DNA of 64,000 nucleotides, from positions 6,127,500 through 6,191,499 of the forward strand of contig NC_091357.1 in assembly GCF_038502225.1 (NCBI RefSeq). Reading direction: 5' to 3'. The DNA comes from Cherax quadricarinatus (lineage: Eukaryota > Arthropoda > Malacostraca > Decapoda > Parastacidae). The notes beneath the pieces were generated by a model, which made no database searches, was not told the origin of the DNA, and saw only the letters and a list, made by a program, of their open reading frames with translations. Both the position numbers and the translations under genes were made by a program. Within the stretch, counting starts at the first letter, position 1. Every line of letters starts with the position of its first letter. This document shows, piece after piece, positions 41,500 to 51,859 of the stretch.

Positions 41500-41830
41500 T
41501 TTTTGGAGTCTTCGGTAAATGATACCCATTCAGTGTCTTGAAGGCTTGGATGAGCCCTCGTAGTGTTTATTTACTATGGAAGAACAGGTTGCCGACCCAG
41601 TATTCCTTTATTAAGAGTGTCTTCAGAACTTCGTTACTCTTCCCTGCACTTCCTCTAGCCTGTCTTCTCTTGTAATTTAGACACCAAAACTATACAGTAT
41701 ATCCAAATTTCGGCCTAACATAAGCACTATACATCTAATGTGGCTTCCGGTGTCTTAGTCTGGAAATCCATGAGACATAACAGTCCTCTGTGTTTCCCAT
41801 TAACACAGTTGAGTATGATGAAGGTCCTTG
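41500..41830 (-). pseudogene. Decayed CR1/L2-like RT C-terminal remnant
   Basis: On the minus strand, AYVRPKFGYTV then KRRQARGSAGKSNEVL and LRGLIQAFKTLNGYHLPK. The order (SLVRP.LEY, QRR.TK, LIEVFKILNG) suits a CR1/L2-like C-terminus. No open frame. Confidence 0.45.
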
Positions 41831-42315
41831 ATTACTGTTCTTATTTTTGGGTTTTTAAAGATGTGGAGGCAAATTTTTTTTTTTTTTTTTTTTGCAATTA
41901 ATGACTAGTTATCACTGTTATAGTGACCAGTGAACGCAAAAGCATAATAGTTGAAATTTCGCCTACAAATTGAAAATCATTATTTTTTTAAGACAGGTGT
42001 TTCATATTATTTTTAAACACCTGTTCTACCCCTTCCCTGAATTAAATTCTTTATCTGCTTTTGGAAATTAATGTATAGTCTTGTATATTTTGTTTGCTTA
42101 AGAATTTTCTCTCGAAAAAGAATGCATTACTCTGCACTTGCCAGTATTGCAACTCATCTTGCATGTCACCAGTCACTGATGCAACTTGTTCAGTTTTCTG
42201 AAGAATCATACGATTATCTTTTTTTCCAGTTTTATCAGCAAACTTTAACAAAGGCTTATTAACATTTCAGATTCTCTCTCTCTCTCTCATGCACAAACAC
42301 GCTCGCACACACACA
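41831..42315. other. No gene; AT-rich with T-run and short (TC)n/(CA)n
   Basis: T-run at 41873-41894; (CT)6 at 42273; CA-rich 42293-42314 just before a TIR element. Short frames only. Confidence 0.5.
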
Positions 42316-42317
42316 TA

Positions 42318-42698
42318 ATGTCGTGCCGAATAGGTAAAACTGGTTAATTAGCAAGAACTCGTTTAAAATTAAATCCTTTCTAAAATTTTCTCTTATACGT
42401 TTAGAGATATATATTTGTTCATTCGTGTTAATGTAAAAATTAATAATTTTGTACCAAAAGAACCTTAGAAAAATTTATATAACTTTATTATAACAAGCGC
42501 AATTTAATTTAACCTAATCCAACTAAATATATTTTAGATTACAATAATTTAATAAAAAAACACAGTGAAATATATTTTTTCGTTAGGTTCAGAATGATTT
42601 TTGCGAAATTATTGCATACACAAATTTTCGCTTGCCTTATTCGGCAAGAAGAGCGTTGCTATTGAAGCCATAATCGCAGGTCTTGCCTATGCGGCACG

Positions 42699-42701
<3 letters not shown>
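42318..42701. mobile_element. TIR element (MITE-like, ATGTCGTGCCGAATAGG ends)
   Basis: Left end ATGTCGTGCCGAATAGGTAA and right end (reverse complement) ATATCGTGCCGCATAGGCAA form imperfect terminal inverted repeats about 385 bp apart; the interior is AT-rich and non-coding. It lies between a CA-rich tract and a (TA)n tract. I remember near-identical elements as abundant in decapod sequence. Confidence 0.7.

Positions 42702-42779
<78 letters not shown>
42702..42779. repeat. (TA)n microsatellite
   Basis: About 39 TA dinucleotides between a TIR element and a LINE 5' truncation point. Confidence 0.96.
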
Positions 42780-42782
<3 letters not shown>

Positions 42783-44165
42783 TACAGTGAAACATATAAG
42801 TAAACAGTATTTAGATAAGGCTAAAGAGGTTTTTGTGGCATGGATTTGGAAAAGGCGTATGACAGGGTGGATAGGGGGGCAATGTGGCAGATGTTGCAGG
42901 TGTAGGAGGTAGGTTACTGAAAGCAGTGAAGAGTTTTTACGAGGATAGTGAGGCTCAAGTTAGAGTATGTAGGAAAGAGGGAAATTATTTCCCAGTAAAA
43001 GTAGGCCTTAGACAAGGATGTGTGATGTCACCGTGGTTGTTTAATATATTTATAGATGGGGTTGTAAGAGAAGTAAATGCGAGGGTCTTGGCAAGAGGCG
43101 TGGAGTTAAAAGATAAAGAATCACACATAAAGTGGGAGTTGTCACAGTTGCTCTTTGCTGATGACACTGTGCTCTTGGGAGATTCTGAAGAGAAGTTGCA
43201 GAGATTGGTGGATGAATTTGGTAGGGTGTGCGAAAGAAGAAAATTGAAAGTGAATACAGGAAAGAGTAAGGTTATGAGGATAACAAAAATATTAGGTGAT
43301 GAAATATTGGATATCAGATTGGAGGGAGAGAGTATGGAGGAGGTGAATGTATTCAGATATTTGGGAGTGGACGTGTCAGCGGATGGGTCTATGAAAGATG
43401 AGGTGAATCATAGAATTGATGAGGGGAAAAGGGTGAGTGGTGCACTTAGGAGTCTGTGGAGACAAAGAACTTTGTCCTTGGAGGCAAAGAGGGGAATGTA
43501 TGAGAGTATAGTTTTACCAACGCTCTTATATGGGTGTGAAGCATGGGTGATGAATGTTGCAGCGAGGAGAAGGCTGGAGGCAGTGGAGATGTCATGTCTG
43601 AGGGCAATGTGTGGTGTGAATATAATGCAGAGAATTCGTAGTTTGGAAGTTAGGAGGTGCGAGATTACCAAAACTGTTGTCCAGAGGGCTGAGGAAGGGT
43701 TGTTGAGGTGGTTCGGACATGTAGAGAGAATGGAGCGAAACAGAATAACTTCAAGAGTGTATCAGTCTGTAGTGGAAGGAAGGCGGGGTAGGGGTCGGCC
43801 TAGGAAAGGTTGGAGGGAGGGGGTAAAGGAGGTTTTGTGTGCGAGGGGCTTGGACTTCCAGCAGGCATGCGTGAACGTGTTTGATAGGAGTGAATGGAGA
43901 CAAATGGTTTTTAATACTTGACGTGCTGTTGGAGTGTGAGCAAAGTAACATTTATGAAGGGGTTCAGGGAAACCGGCAGGCCGGACTTGAGTCCTGGAGA
44001 TGGGAAGTACAGTGCCTGCACTCTGAAGGAGGGGTGTTAATGTTGCAGTTTAAAAACTGTAGTGTAAAGCACCCTTCTGGCAAGACAGTGATGGAGTGAA
44101 TGATGGTGAAAGTTTTTCTTTTTCGAGCCACCCTGCCTTGGTGGGAATCGGCCAGTGTGATAATA
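42780..44165 (+). mobile_element. 5'-truncated non-LTR retrotransposon (FADD, GRRGRGRPR family)
   Basis: Coding resemblance starts just after the (TA)n: MDLEKAYDRVDRGAMWQMLQ at 42840-42902, then a stop (42903-42905) and frameshift into the 345-codon frame at 42884. The 3' region holds GAAACCGGCAGGCCGGACTT, CTTTTTCGAGCCACCCTGCC and ends in A/T-rich sequence ATAATAAAATAAAAATAAAT. The longest of three family members in the window (others at 25092 and 39506). Confidence 0.88.
42884..43921 (+). pseudogene. Non-LTR reverse transcriptase, C-terminal 345 codons
   Basis: Residues 41-50 GLRQGCVMSP (template-grip motif), 91-94 FADD (catalytic Asp pair), then LKVNTGKSKVM, VNVFRYLG, LPTLLYGCEAW, and GRRGRGRPRKGW near the C-terminus. 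The preceding catalytic AYD motif (DLEKAYDRVDR) lies upstream in another frame, split off by a frameshift and stop near 42903, so no intact palm can be made. The nominal ATG at 42884 is not the natural start. RTE- or Jockey-like; the clade is uncertain. Confidence 0.85.
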
Positions 44166-44545
44166 AAATAAAAATAAATATATAATGTATATGTATTTAT
44201 GTAATAATAATAATAATAGTAATAATATTAAAAAAATAGGAGCACAGATGGATGGAAGTGGAACCCTGGTCTTAAGTCTAGCCACTCAAACACTATATTC
44301 AATACCACTCGATTCCTATTAGTAAATCTGTTAATCCTGACCTGAGAGAGAGGTAGGGAGAGAGAGAGAGAGAGAGAGAGAGAGGAAGAAAGCTCTTAGA
44401 GTGAGACACCTCTGCAACATTGCTTATTAATGATGAGGTTTAGACTCTGTGAACTCTGCTTGTTCAGTGGAGTGTTGCAACATGAGCGTGCTTGACTCCC
44501 CTACTTCACTGATTCTACCTTCATCCCTCTAACCTTCCTTCCTCC
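44166..44545. other. AT-rich flank, (GA)n
   Basis: AAT/ATA-rich stretch to 44235, (GA)n at 44352-44383, otherwise nothing recognised. Confidence 0.6.
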
Positions 44546-47500
44546 CTGTAGCTCTTCCTCCATCTGTGTAGTTATTCTTCCATCCCTGTAGTTCTTGTTC
44601 CCTCCCTGTAGTCCTTGTTCCCTCCCTGTAGTCCTTGTTCCCTCCCTGTAGTCCTTGTTCCCTCCCTGTAGTCCTTGTTCCCTCCCTGTAGTCCTTGTCC
44701 CCTCCCTGTAGTCCTTGTTCCCTCCCTGTAGTCCTTGTTCCCTCCCTGTAGTTCTTGTTCCCTCCCTGTAGTCCTTGTTCCCTCCCTGTAGTCCTTGATC
44801 CCTCCCTGTAGTTCTTTTTCCCTCCCTGTAGTCCTTGTTCCCTCCCTGTAGTTCTTGTTCCCTCCCTGTAGTTCTCGTTCCCTCCCTGTAGTTCTTGTTC
44901 CCTCCCTGTAGTTCTCGTTCCCTCCCTGTAGTCCTTGTCCCCTCCCTGTAGTCCTTGTCCCCTCCCTGTAGTCCTTGTCCCCTCCCTGTAGTCCTTGTCC
45001 CCTCCCTGTAGTCCTTGTTCCCTCCCTGTAGTCCTTGTTCCCTCCCTGTAGCTCTTCCTCCATCTCTGTAGTTATTCTTCCCTCCCTGTAGTCCTTGTTC
45101 CCTCCCTGTAGTTCTTGTTCCCTCCTTGTAGTCCTTGTTCCCTCCCTGTAGTCCTTGTTCCCTCCCTGTAGTCCTTGTTCCCTCCCTGTAGTTCTTGTTC
45201 CCTCCCTGTAGTTCTTGTTCCCTCCCTGTAGTCCTTGTTCCCTCCCTGTAGTCCTTGTTCCCTCCCTGTAGTCCTTGTTCCCTCCCTGTAGTCCTTGTTC
45301 CCTCCCTGTAGTCCTTGTTCCCTCCCTGTATTCCTTGTCCCCTCCCTGTAGTCCTTGTCCCCTCCCTGTAGTCCTTGTCCCCTCCCTGTAGTCCTTGTCC
45401 CCTCCCTGTAGTCCTTGTTCCCTCCCTGTAGTCCTTGTTCCCTCCCTATAGTTCTTGTTCCCTCCCTGTAGTCCTTGTTCCCTCCCTGTAGTTCTTGTTC
45501 CCTCCCTGTAGTTCTTGTTCCCTCCCTGTAGTTCTCCTTCCCTCCCTGTAGTTCTCGTTCCCTCCCTGTAGTCCTTGTCCCCTCCCTGTAGTCCTTGTCC
45601 CCTCCCTGTAGTCCTTGTCCCCTCTCTGTAGTCCTTGTTCCCTCCCTGTAGCTCTTCCTCCATCTCTGTAGTTATTCTTCCCTCCCTGTAGTCCTTGTTC
45701 CCTCCTTGTAGTCCTTGTTCCCTCCCTGTAGTCCTTGTCCCCTCCCTGTAGTCCTTGTTCCCTCGCTGTAGTTCTTGTTCCCTCACTGTAGTTCTTGTTC
45801 CCTCCCTGTAGTTCTTGTTCCCTCCCTGTAGTTCTCGTTCCCTCCCTGTAGTTCTTGTTCCCTCCCCCTCCCTGTAGTCCTTGTCCCCTCCCTGTAGTCC
45901 TTGTCCCCTACATGTAGTCCTTGTCCCCTCCCTGTAGTCCTTGTTCCCTCCCTGTAGTTCTTGTTCCCTCCCTGTAGTTCTCCTTCCCTCCCTGTAGTTC
46001 TCGTTCCCTCCCTGTAGTCCTTGTCCCCTCCCTGTAGTCCTTGTCCCCTCCCTGTAGTCCTTGTCCCCTCTCTGTAGTCCTTGTTCCCTCCCTGTAGCTC
46101 TTCCTCCATCTCTGTAGTTATTCTTCCCTCCCTGTAGTCCTTGTTCCCTCCTTGTAGTCCTTGTTCCCTCCCTGTAGTCCTTGTCCCCTCCCTGTAGTCC
46201 TTGTTCCCTCGCTGTAGTTCTTGTTCCCTCACTGTAGTTCTTGTTCCCTCCCTGTAGTTCTTGTTCCCTCCCTGTAGTTCTCGTTCCCTCCCTGTAGTTC
46301 TTGTTCCCTCCCCCTCCCTGTAGTCCTTGTCCCCTCCCTGTAGTCCTTGTCCCCTACATGTAGTCCTTGTTCCCTCCCTGTAGTTCTTGTTCCCTCCCTG
46401 TAGTTCTTGTTCCCTCCCTGTAGTTCTTGTTCCCTCACTGTAGTTCTTGTTCCCTCCCTGTAGTTCTTGTTCCCTCCCTGTAGTTCTCGTTCCCTCCCTG
46501 TAGTTCTTGTTCCCTCCCCCTCCCTGTAGTCCTTGTCCCCTCCCTGTAGTCCTTGTCCCCTACATGTAGTCCTTGTCCCCTCCCTGTAGTCCTTGTTCCC
46601 TCCCTGTAGTTCTTGTTCCCTCCCTGTAGTTCTTGTTCCCTCCCTGTAGTTCTTGTTCCCTCCCTGTAGTCCTTGTTCCCTCCCTGTAGTTCTTGTTCCC
46701 TCCCTGTAGTTCTTGTTCCCTCCCTGTAGTTCTTGTTCCCTCCCTGTAGTTCTTGTTCCCCCCCTGTAGTTCTTGTTCCCTCCCTGTAGTTCTTGTTCCC
46801 TCCCTGTAGTTCTTGTTCCCTCCCTGTAGTTCTTGTTCCCTCCCTGTAGTTCTTGTTCCCCCCTGTAGTTCTTGTTCCCTCCCTGTAGTTCTTGTTCCCT
46901 CCCTGTAGTTCTTGTTCCCTCCCTGTAGTCCCTGTTCCCTCCCTGTAGTTCTTGTTCCCTCCCTATAGTTCTTGTTCTCTCCCTGTAGTTCTTGTTCCCC
47001 CCTGTAGTTCTTGTTCCCTCCCTGTAGTTCTTGTTCCCTCCCTGTAGTTCTTGTTCCCTCCCTGTAGTTCTTGTTCCCCCCCTGTAGTTCTTGTTACCTC
47101 CCTGTAGTTCTTGTTCCCTCCCTGTAGTTCTTGTTCCCTCCCTGTAGTTCTTGTTCCCTCCCTGTAGTTCTTGTTCCCTCCCTGTAGTCCTTGTTCCCTC
47201 CCTGTAGTCCTTGTCCCCTCCCTGTAGTCCTTGTCCCCTCCCTGTAGTTCTTGTTCCCTCCCTGTAGTCCTTGTTCCCTCCCTGTAGTCCTTGTTCCCTC
47301 CCTGTAGTCCTTGATCCCTCCCTGTAGTTCTTTTTCCCTCCCTGTAGTCCTTGTTCCCTCCCTGTAGTTCTTGTTCCCTCCCTGTAGTTCTCGTTCCCTC
47401 CCTGTAGTTCTTGTTCCCTCCCTGTAGTCCTTGTCCCCTCCCTGTAGTCCTTGTCCCCTCCCTGTAGTCCTTGTCCCCTCCATGTAGTCCTTGTCCCCTC

Positions 47501-48600
47501 CCTGTAGTCCTTGTCCCCTCCCTGTAGTCCTTGTCCCCTCCCTGTAGTCCTTGTTCCCTCCCTGTAGTCCTTGTTCCCTCCCTGTAGCTCTTCCTCCATC
47601 TCTGTAGTTATTCTTCCCTCCCTGTAATCCTTGTTCCCTCCCTGTAGTTCTTGTTCCCTCCTTGTAGTCCTTGTTCCCTCCCTGTAGTCCTTGTCCCCTC
47701 CCTGTAGTCCTTGTTCCCTCCCTGTAGTTCTTGTTCCCTCCCTGTAGTCCTTGTTCCCTCCCTGTAGTCCTTGTTCCCTCCCTGTAGTCCTTGTTCCCTC
47801 CCTGTAGTCCTTGTTCCCTCCCTGTAGTTCTTGTTCCCTCCCTGTAGTCCTTGTCCCCTCCCTGTAGTCCTTGTTCCCTCCCTCTAGTTCTTGTTCCCTC
47901 CCTGTAGTTCTTGTTCCCTCCCTGTAGTCCTTGTCCCCTCCCTGTAGTCCTTGTCCCCTCCCTGTAGTCCTTGTCCCCTCCCTGTAGTCCTTGTCCCCTC
48001 CCTGTAGTCCTTGTTCCCTCCCTGTAGTCCTTGTTCCCTCCCTATAGTTCTTGTTCCCTCCCTGTAATCCTTGTTCCCTCCCTGTAGTCCTTGTTCCCTC
48101 CCTGTAGTCCTTGTTCCCTCCCTGTAGTCCTTGTTCCCTCCCTGTAGTTCTCGTTCCCTCCCTGTAGTCCTTGTCCCCTCCCTGTAGTCCTTGTCCCCTC
48201 CCTGTAGTCCTTGTCCCCTCCCTGTAGTCCTTGTCCCCTCCCTGTAGTTCTTGTTCCCTCCCTGTAGTTCTTGTTCCCTCCCTGTAGTTCTTGTTCCCCC
48301 CTGTGGTTCTTGTTCCCTCCCTGTAGTTCTTGTTCCCCCCTGTAGTTCTTGTTCCCTCCCTGTAGTTCTTGTTCCCTCCCTGTAGTTCTTGTTCCCTCCC
48401 TGTAGTTCTTGTTCCCTCCCTGTAGTTCTTGTTCCCTCCCTGTAGTTCTTGTTCCCCCCTGTAGTTCTTGTTCCCTCCCTGTAGTTCTTGTTCCCTCCCT
48501 GTAGTTCTTTTTCCCTCCCTGTAGTTCTTGTTCCCTCCCTGTAGTTCTTGTTCCCTCCCTGTAGTTCTTGTTCCCTCCCTGTAGTTCTTGTTCCCTCCCT
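44546..48600. repeat. 20-bp minisatellite (about 200 copies) with higher-order repeats
   Basis: Unit CCTCCCTGTAGTCCTTGTTC, with common T/C changes (GTTCTT, GTCCCC, TTCTCG). A distinctive variant block, GCTCTTCCTCCATCTCTGTAG then TTATTCTTC, recurs at 44551, 45051, 45651, 46097 and 47587, showing higher-order duplications of about 446-1490 bp. CCTACATGTAG markers at 45907, 46353 and 46559 agree. Minus-strand frames up to 456 codons (GNKNYREGTRTTG) arise because three units make 60 bases. Confidence 0.97.
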
Positions 48601-48785
48601 CAGTCTCTTAATTACTCCCTCCTCACCTTTTTCTTTATACTTGAGCTTTATTCTCTCTTTCACTACCCGCTTTATACTCTTCTTTCCCTTCCTCATCCCT
48701 CTCCTCCCTGGTCCCTCCCTCCCCTCCCCTCTCTCCTCTCCTCTCTTCCCTCCCTCCCTCCCTCCATATCACGATACATACTGAC
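48601..48785. repeat. Pyrimidine-rich tract
   Basis: CTCCCTCC, CTCTCC and TTTC runs following the 20-bp array without regular period. Confidence 0.8.
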
Positions 48786-48814
48786 AGATTTTTTCATTAT
48801 ATGAGTTTTTTTTT

Positions 48815-49530
48815 GTCAAGCTATTTACAGGTTAAGGATCCCTAGCTTTGTCAAGCTATTTACAGGTTAAGGATCCCTAACTTTGTCAAGCTATTTACAG
48901 GTTAAGGATCCCTAACTTTGTCAAGCTATTTACAGGTTAAGGATCCCTAACTTTGTCAAGCTATTTACAGGTTAAGGATCCCTAACTTTGTCAAGCTATT
49001 TACAGGTTAAGGATCCCTAATTTTGTCAAGCTATTTACAGGTTAAGGATCCCTAACTTTATTGTCAAGCTATTTACAGGTTAAGGATCCCTAACTTTGTC
49101 AAGCTATTTACAGGTTAAGGATCCCTAATTTTGTCAAGCTATTTACAGGTTAAGGATCCCTAACTTTGTCAAGCTATTTACAGGTTAAGGATCCCTAACT
49201 TTGTCAAGCTATTTACAGGTTAAGGATCCCTAATTTTGTCAAGCTATTTACAGGTTAAGGATCCCTAACTTTGTCAAGCTATTTACAGGTTAAGGATCCC
49301 TAACTTTGTCAAGCTATTTACAGGTTAAGGATCCCTAACTTTATTGTCAAGCTATTTACAGGTTAAGGATCCCTAACTTTGTCAAGCTATTTACAGGTTA
49401 AGGATCCCTAACTTTATTGTCAAGCTATTTACAGGTTAAGGATCCCTAACTTTATTGTCAAGCTATTTACAGGTTAAAGATCCCTAACTTTATTGTCAAG
49501 CTATTTACAGGTTAAGGATCCCTAGCTTTA
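48815..49530 (-). repeat. 35-bp tandem array forming the 3' end of a LINE (about 20 copies)
   Basis: Unit on plus strand TTTGTCAAGCTATTTACAGG then TTAAGGATCCCTAAC, 35 bases, with 38-base variants carrying an extra ATT. On the minus strand it follows immediately the LINE 3' region at 49530-49600, and its unit matches the single GGGATCCTTAAC...CAATAAAGTT end seen at 3170-3215. So it is tandem repetition of a LINE 3' terminus. Confidence 0.93.
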
Positions 49531-49985
49531 TTGACAAACTAAGATCTGTTACCTACATCAGCTCATTTGAAAGCATTTTGGTTATGAAACGTAAAAGTAA
49601 GGTGAAGTTGGAGCCATCTGTGGGCCAGCATTTTCATTTGATCAACTGACTTTATCTCGTTGACATCATTATGCTGTACGAATGTGTTCCAGACTCGAGT
49701 CATCATGTGTATATATGATCTCAGATGGAGTGATGTTCTGGAGAAGGGTACAGCCAGAGTGTGAAGTTGCTGCTTTCTGCCCGTCTTGTGGCATAAAAGC
49801 TTGTTTCACGCTGTCCTCGAAGTGGAGCCAAGTGTGGTACTTTGACAATATTGGCCTTGTACATAACAGTAAGGCCACCCACATCCCTCCTGTGTTGAAG
49901 GCTCTGCTGAAATGACAGATCTATCCAGGATGGGTCCAGGCGAGAGATGAGACGTCTTGCTCTGTTTTCTACTCTGTCAAGCAGA
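49531..49985 (-). pseudogene. Non-LTR retrotransposon C-terminal fragment (MLAHRWL family)
   Basis: On the minus strand, with frameshifts: QSLQHRRDVGGLTVMYKANI, VKVPHLAPLRG, then TRVWNTFVQHNDVNEI and MKMLAHRWLQLHLT, stop. The RRDVAGLTV-YK, VPHL and TR-WN-F order is typical of non-LTR RT C-termini in arthropods. Its 3' region leads into the 35-bp array. Truncated at 5' against a (TC)n tract. Confidence 0.65.
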
Positions 49986-49990
49986 CTCTC

Positions 49991-50030
<40 letters not shown>
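49986..50030. repeat. (TC)n microsatellite
   Basis: CTCTCT run with ACACAC at its right end. Confidence 0.93.
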
Positions 50031-50033
<3 letters not shown>

Positions 50034-51035
50034 CTCTCCCCCTGCCTCCCTCTCTCCTACTTTCCATTTTTTATATATTTACCATGGTGCAGAAATTGCA
50101 GCACCTCTCGCACACTTCTCTCTCTAACACACTCTTCCCTCTCAGACTCTCCTCCCACTCACTCTCTCCTCCCACTCTCTCCTCCCACTCTCTCCTTCCT
50201 CTCACACACTCCTCCCACTCACACACTCCTCCCACTCACACTCTCCTCCCACTCACACTCTCCTCCCTCTCACATACTCCTCCCTCTCACACACTCCTAC
50301 CAGTCACACTCTCCTACCAGTCACACTCTCCTACCAGTCACACTCTCCTACCAGTCACACTCTCCTACCACTCACACTCTCCTACCACTTACACTCTCCT
50401 CCCACTCTCTCTCCCACTCCAGCAGTTCTTGCTCATTCTCTCTAAATCCTTTCATCATCTCTCTTATCTCATCTTCCTTCGTCCCTCCCTTTTCATGTGT
50501 TCCTTTCCCACCCTGTATCCCTTCCCTCCCTGTCTCTCTTCACTCCCTGTCTCCCCTTTCCTGTGTTCCATGTCTCTTTTTTTCTTACTGTGTCCCTTCT
50601 CTTCCTTTTCCTCTCTTCCATCCTTGTCTGTCTCTCCCCGTTTCTTCTTTCCCTGTCTCCTCTCTCTCTCAATCCAGTCCATCCTTCTGTCTCTCTACAT
50701 GTATGCATCTCTCCTTTTCCATTCCTCTACATTTTCCATCCCTCTTTCTGTTCTTTTCTCCTTCCCTCCGGCCTTTCCTCCCTCACTCCCTTTTTCTTTC
50801 CTTCCGCTATGCCTGCCTGTCTGCGTTCCTGCCTACTTCTCTGCCTGCCTGCCTACCTGCCTACTTCTTTGCCTACCTGCCTGCCTGCCTGCCTGCCTGC
50901 TTTTCTGTCTGCCTGCTTCTCTGCCTGCCTGCCTGCTTCTCTGCCTGCCTGCCTGCTTCTCTGCCTGCCTGCCTGCTTCTCTGCCTGCCTGCCTGCTTCT
51001 CTGTCTGCCTGCTTCTCTGCCTGCCTCAGTAACAT
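50031..51035. repeat. Pyrimidine-rich, multi-motif low-complexity region
   Basis: CTCCTCCCACTCACACT-like 15-16-base units (50150-50420, with a CTCCTACCAGTCACACT subtype), C/T-rich DNA to 50800, then CTGCCTGCCTGCTTCTCTG units to 51030. It yields Ser/Leu/Pro frames of 361 and 317 codons that are repeat artefacts. Confidence 0.88.
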
Positions 51036-51160
51036 AACGCTGACGCTGCTACACCAACAATGGGACCTTTCACCACCAGAGGATAAGACTCCATCTAGGA
51101 AAGATTTGCCGACTAAACCCGCACCCACTCTGTTTCTACACTCAGGGCGACACAGATAAC

Positions 51161-51162
<2 letters not shown>

Positions 51163-51212
<50 letters not shown>

Positions 51213-51270
51213 CTCTCTCTCTGCCTCTCTCTCTCTGCCTCTCTTTGAGCCTCTCTCTTACTCTCTCAGT
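51163..51270. repeat. (TC)n microsatellite
   Basis: TC run with GCCTCTCTCTCT interruptions. Confidence 0.94.
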
Positions 51271-51326
51271 ATAATAATTTCTACCAGTACATGATACAAC
51301 TTACACAGACCATAACTAACATCAGT

Positions 51327-51520
51327 GACATGCTATATACAAAGTCCCTGGTTATGCAGAGCATTTCGGGCAGATTAGTTCAATTTTGTCTCCAGCATTA
51401 GACCCACATCTGTCGACTAACACCCAGGTACCTATTTACTGATGGTTAAACAGGGACAGCAGGTGTCTGTTTCCACCCGTACCGGGGATCGAACCACGGA
51501 CCTCAGTGTGTGAACTGGGT

Positions 51521-51530
<10 letters not shown>
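51327..51530 (-). mobile_element. tRNA-Val-like SINE, minus strand
   Basis: Minus strand: tRNA-like start AGTTCACACACTGAGG (CAC anticodon position), B box GGTTCGATCC (complement at 51486-51495), then GTACCTGGGTGTTAGTCGAC, ACATGTGGGT-like segment, GGAGACAAAATTGAACTAAT and GCCCGAAATGCTCTGCATAA, ending GGGACTTTGTATATAGCATG. Longer 3' part than the copy at 9532. A (TC)n tract lies at its 5' side. Confidence 0.85.

Positions 51531-51568
<38 letters not shown>
51520..51568. repeat. (TC)n microsatellite
   Basis: Pure TC run beside the SINE head. Confidence 0.95.
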
Positions 51569-51570
<2 letters not shown>

Positions 51571-51855
51571 TAATAATGTGTAATATTACCGTCAGTTAAA
51601 TTTCGTAATAAAATTCTTGCCTAATGAATCTGTTGTAATTCTTTAATTAAATTTAAAAAGTAAAACATCAATAAATATAGTGTATCAGGTTAAAAAAAGT
51701 AACAAAAGTCTTTTTGTAAAAAAGTCTTACAAAAAAAGCCTTTTCAAAAAGTATTTCTCAAAAAAGAGTTTTACAAGTAAAAGTCTTTTCCGAAGTGCCG
51801 AGTAAAAGCCTTTTAAGTTTAATTAAAATGTATAGAGAAACTACTAGCCTGTCTG
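51569..51855. other. AT-rich, no gene
   Basis: Short irregular repeats of AAAAAGTCTTTT / AAAAGCCTTTT between 51690 and 51815; nothing else. Confidence 0.6.
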
Positions 51856-51859
51856 TAAG

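Noticed and set aside
44572..48696. Minus-strand frames up to 456 codons rich in Arg/Glu/Gly/Thr
   Set aside because: Product of a 20-bp repeat (60 bases = 20 residues per three units). Frame changes follow indels in the array rather than any coding constraint.
50497..51159. Leu/Ser/Cys/Pro-rich frames (220-361 codons) resembling membrane proteins
   Set aside because: Generated by pyrimidine-rich low-complexity DNA; hydrophobicity follows from T/C-rich codons.
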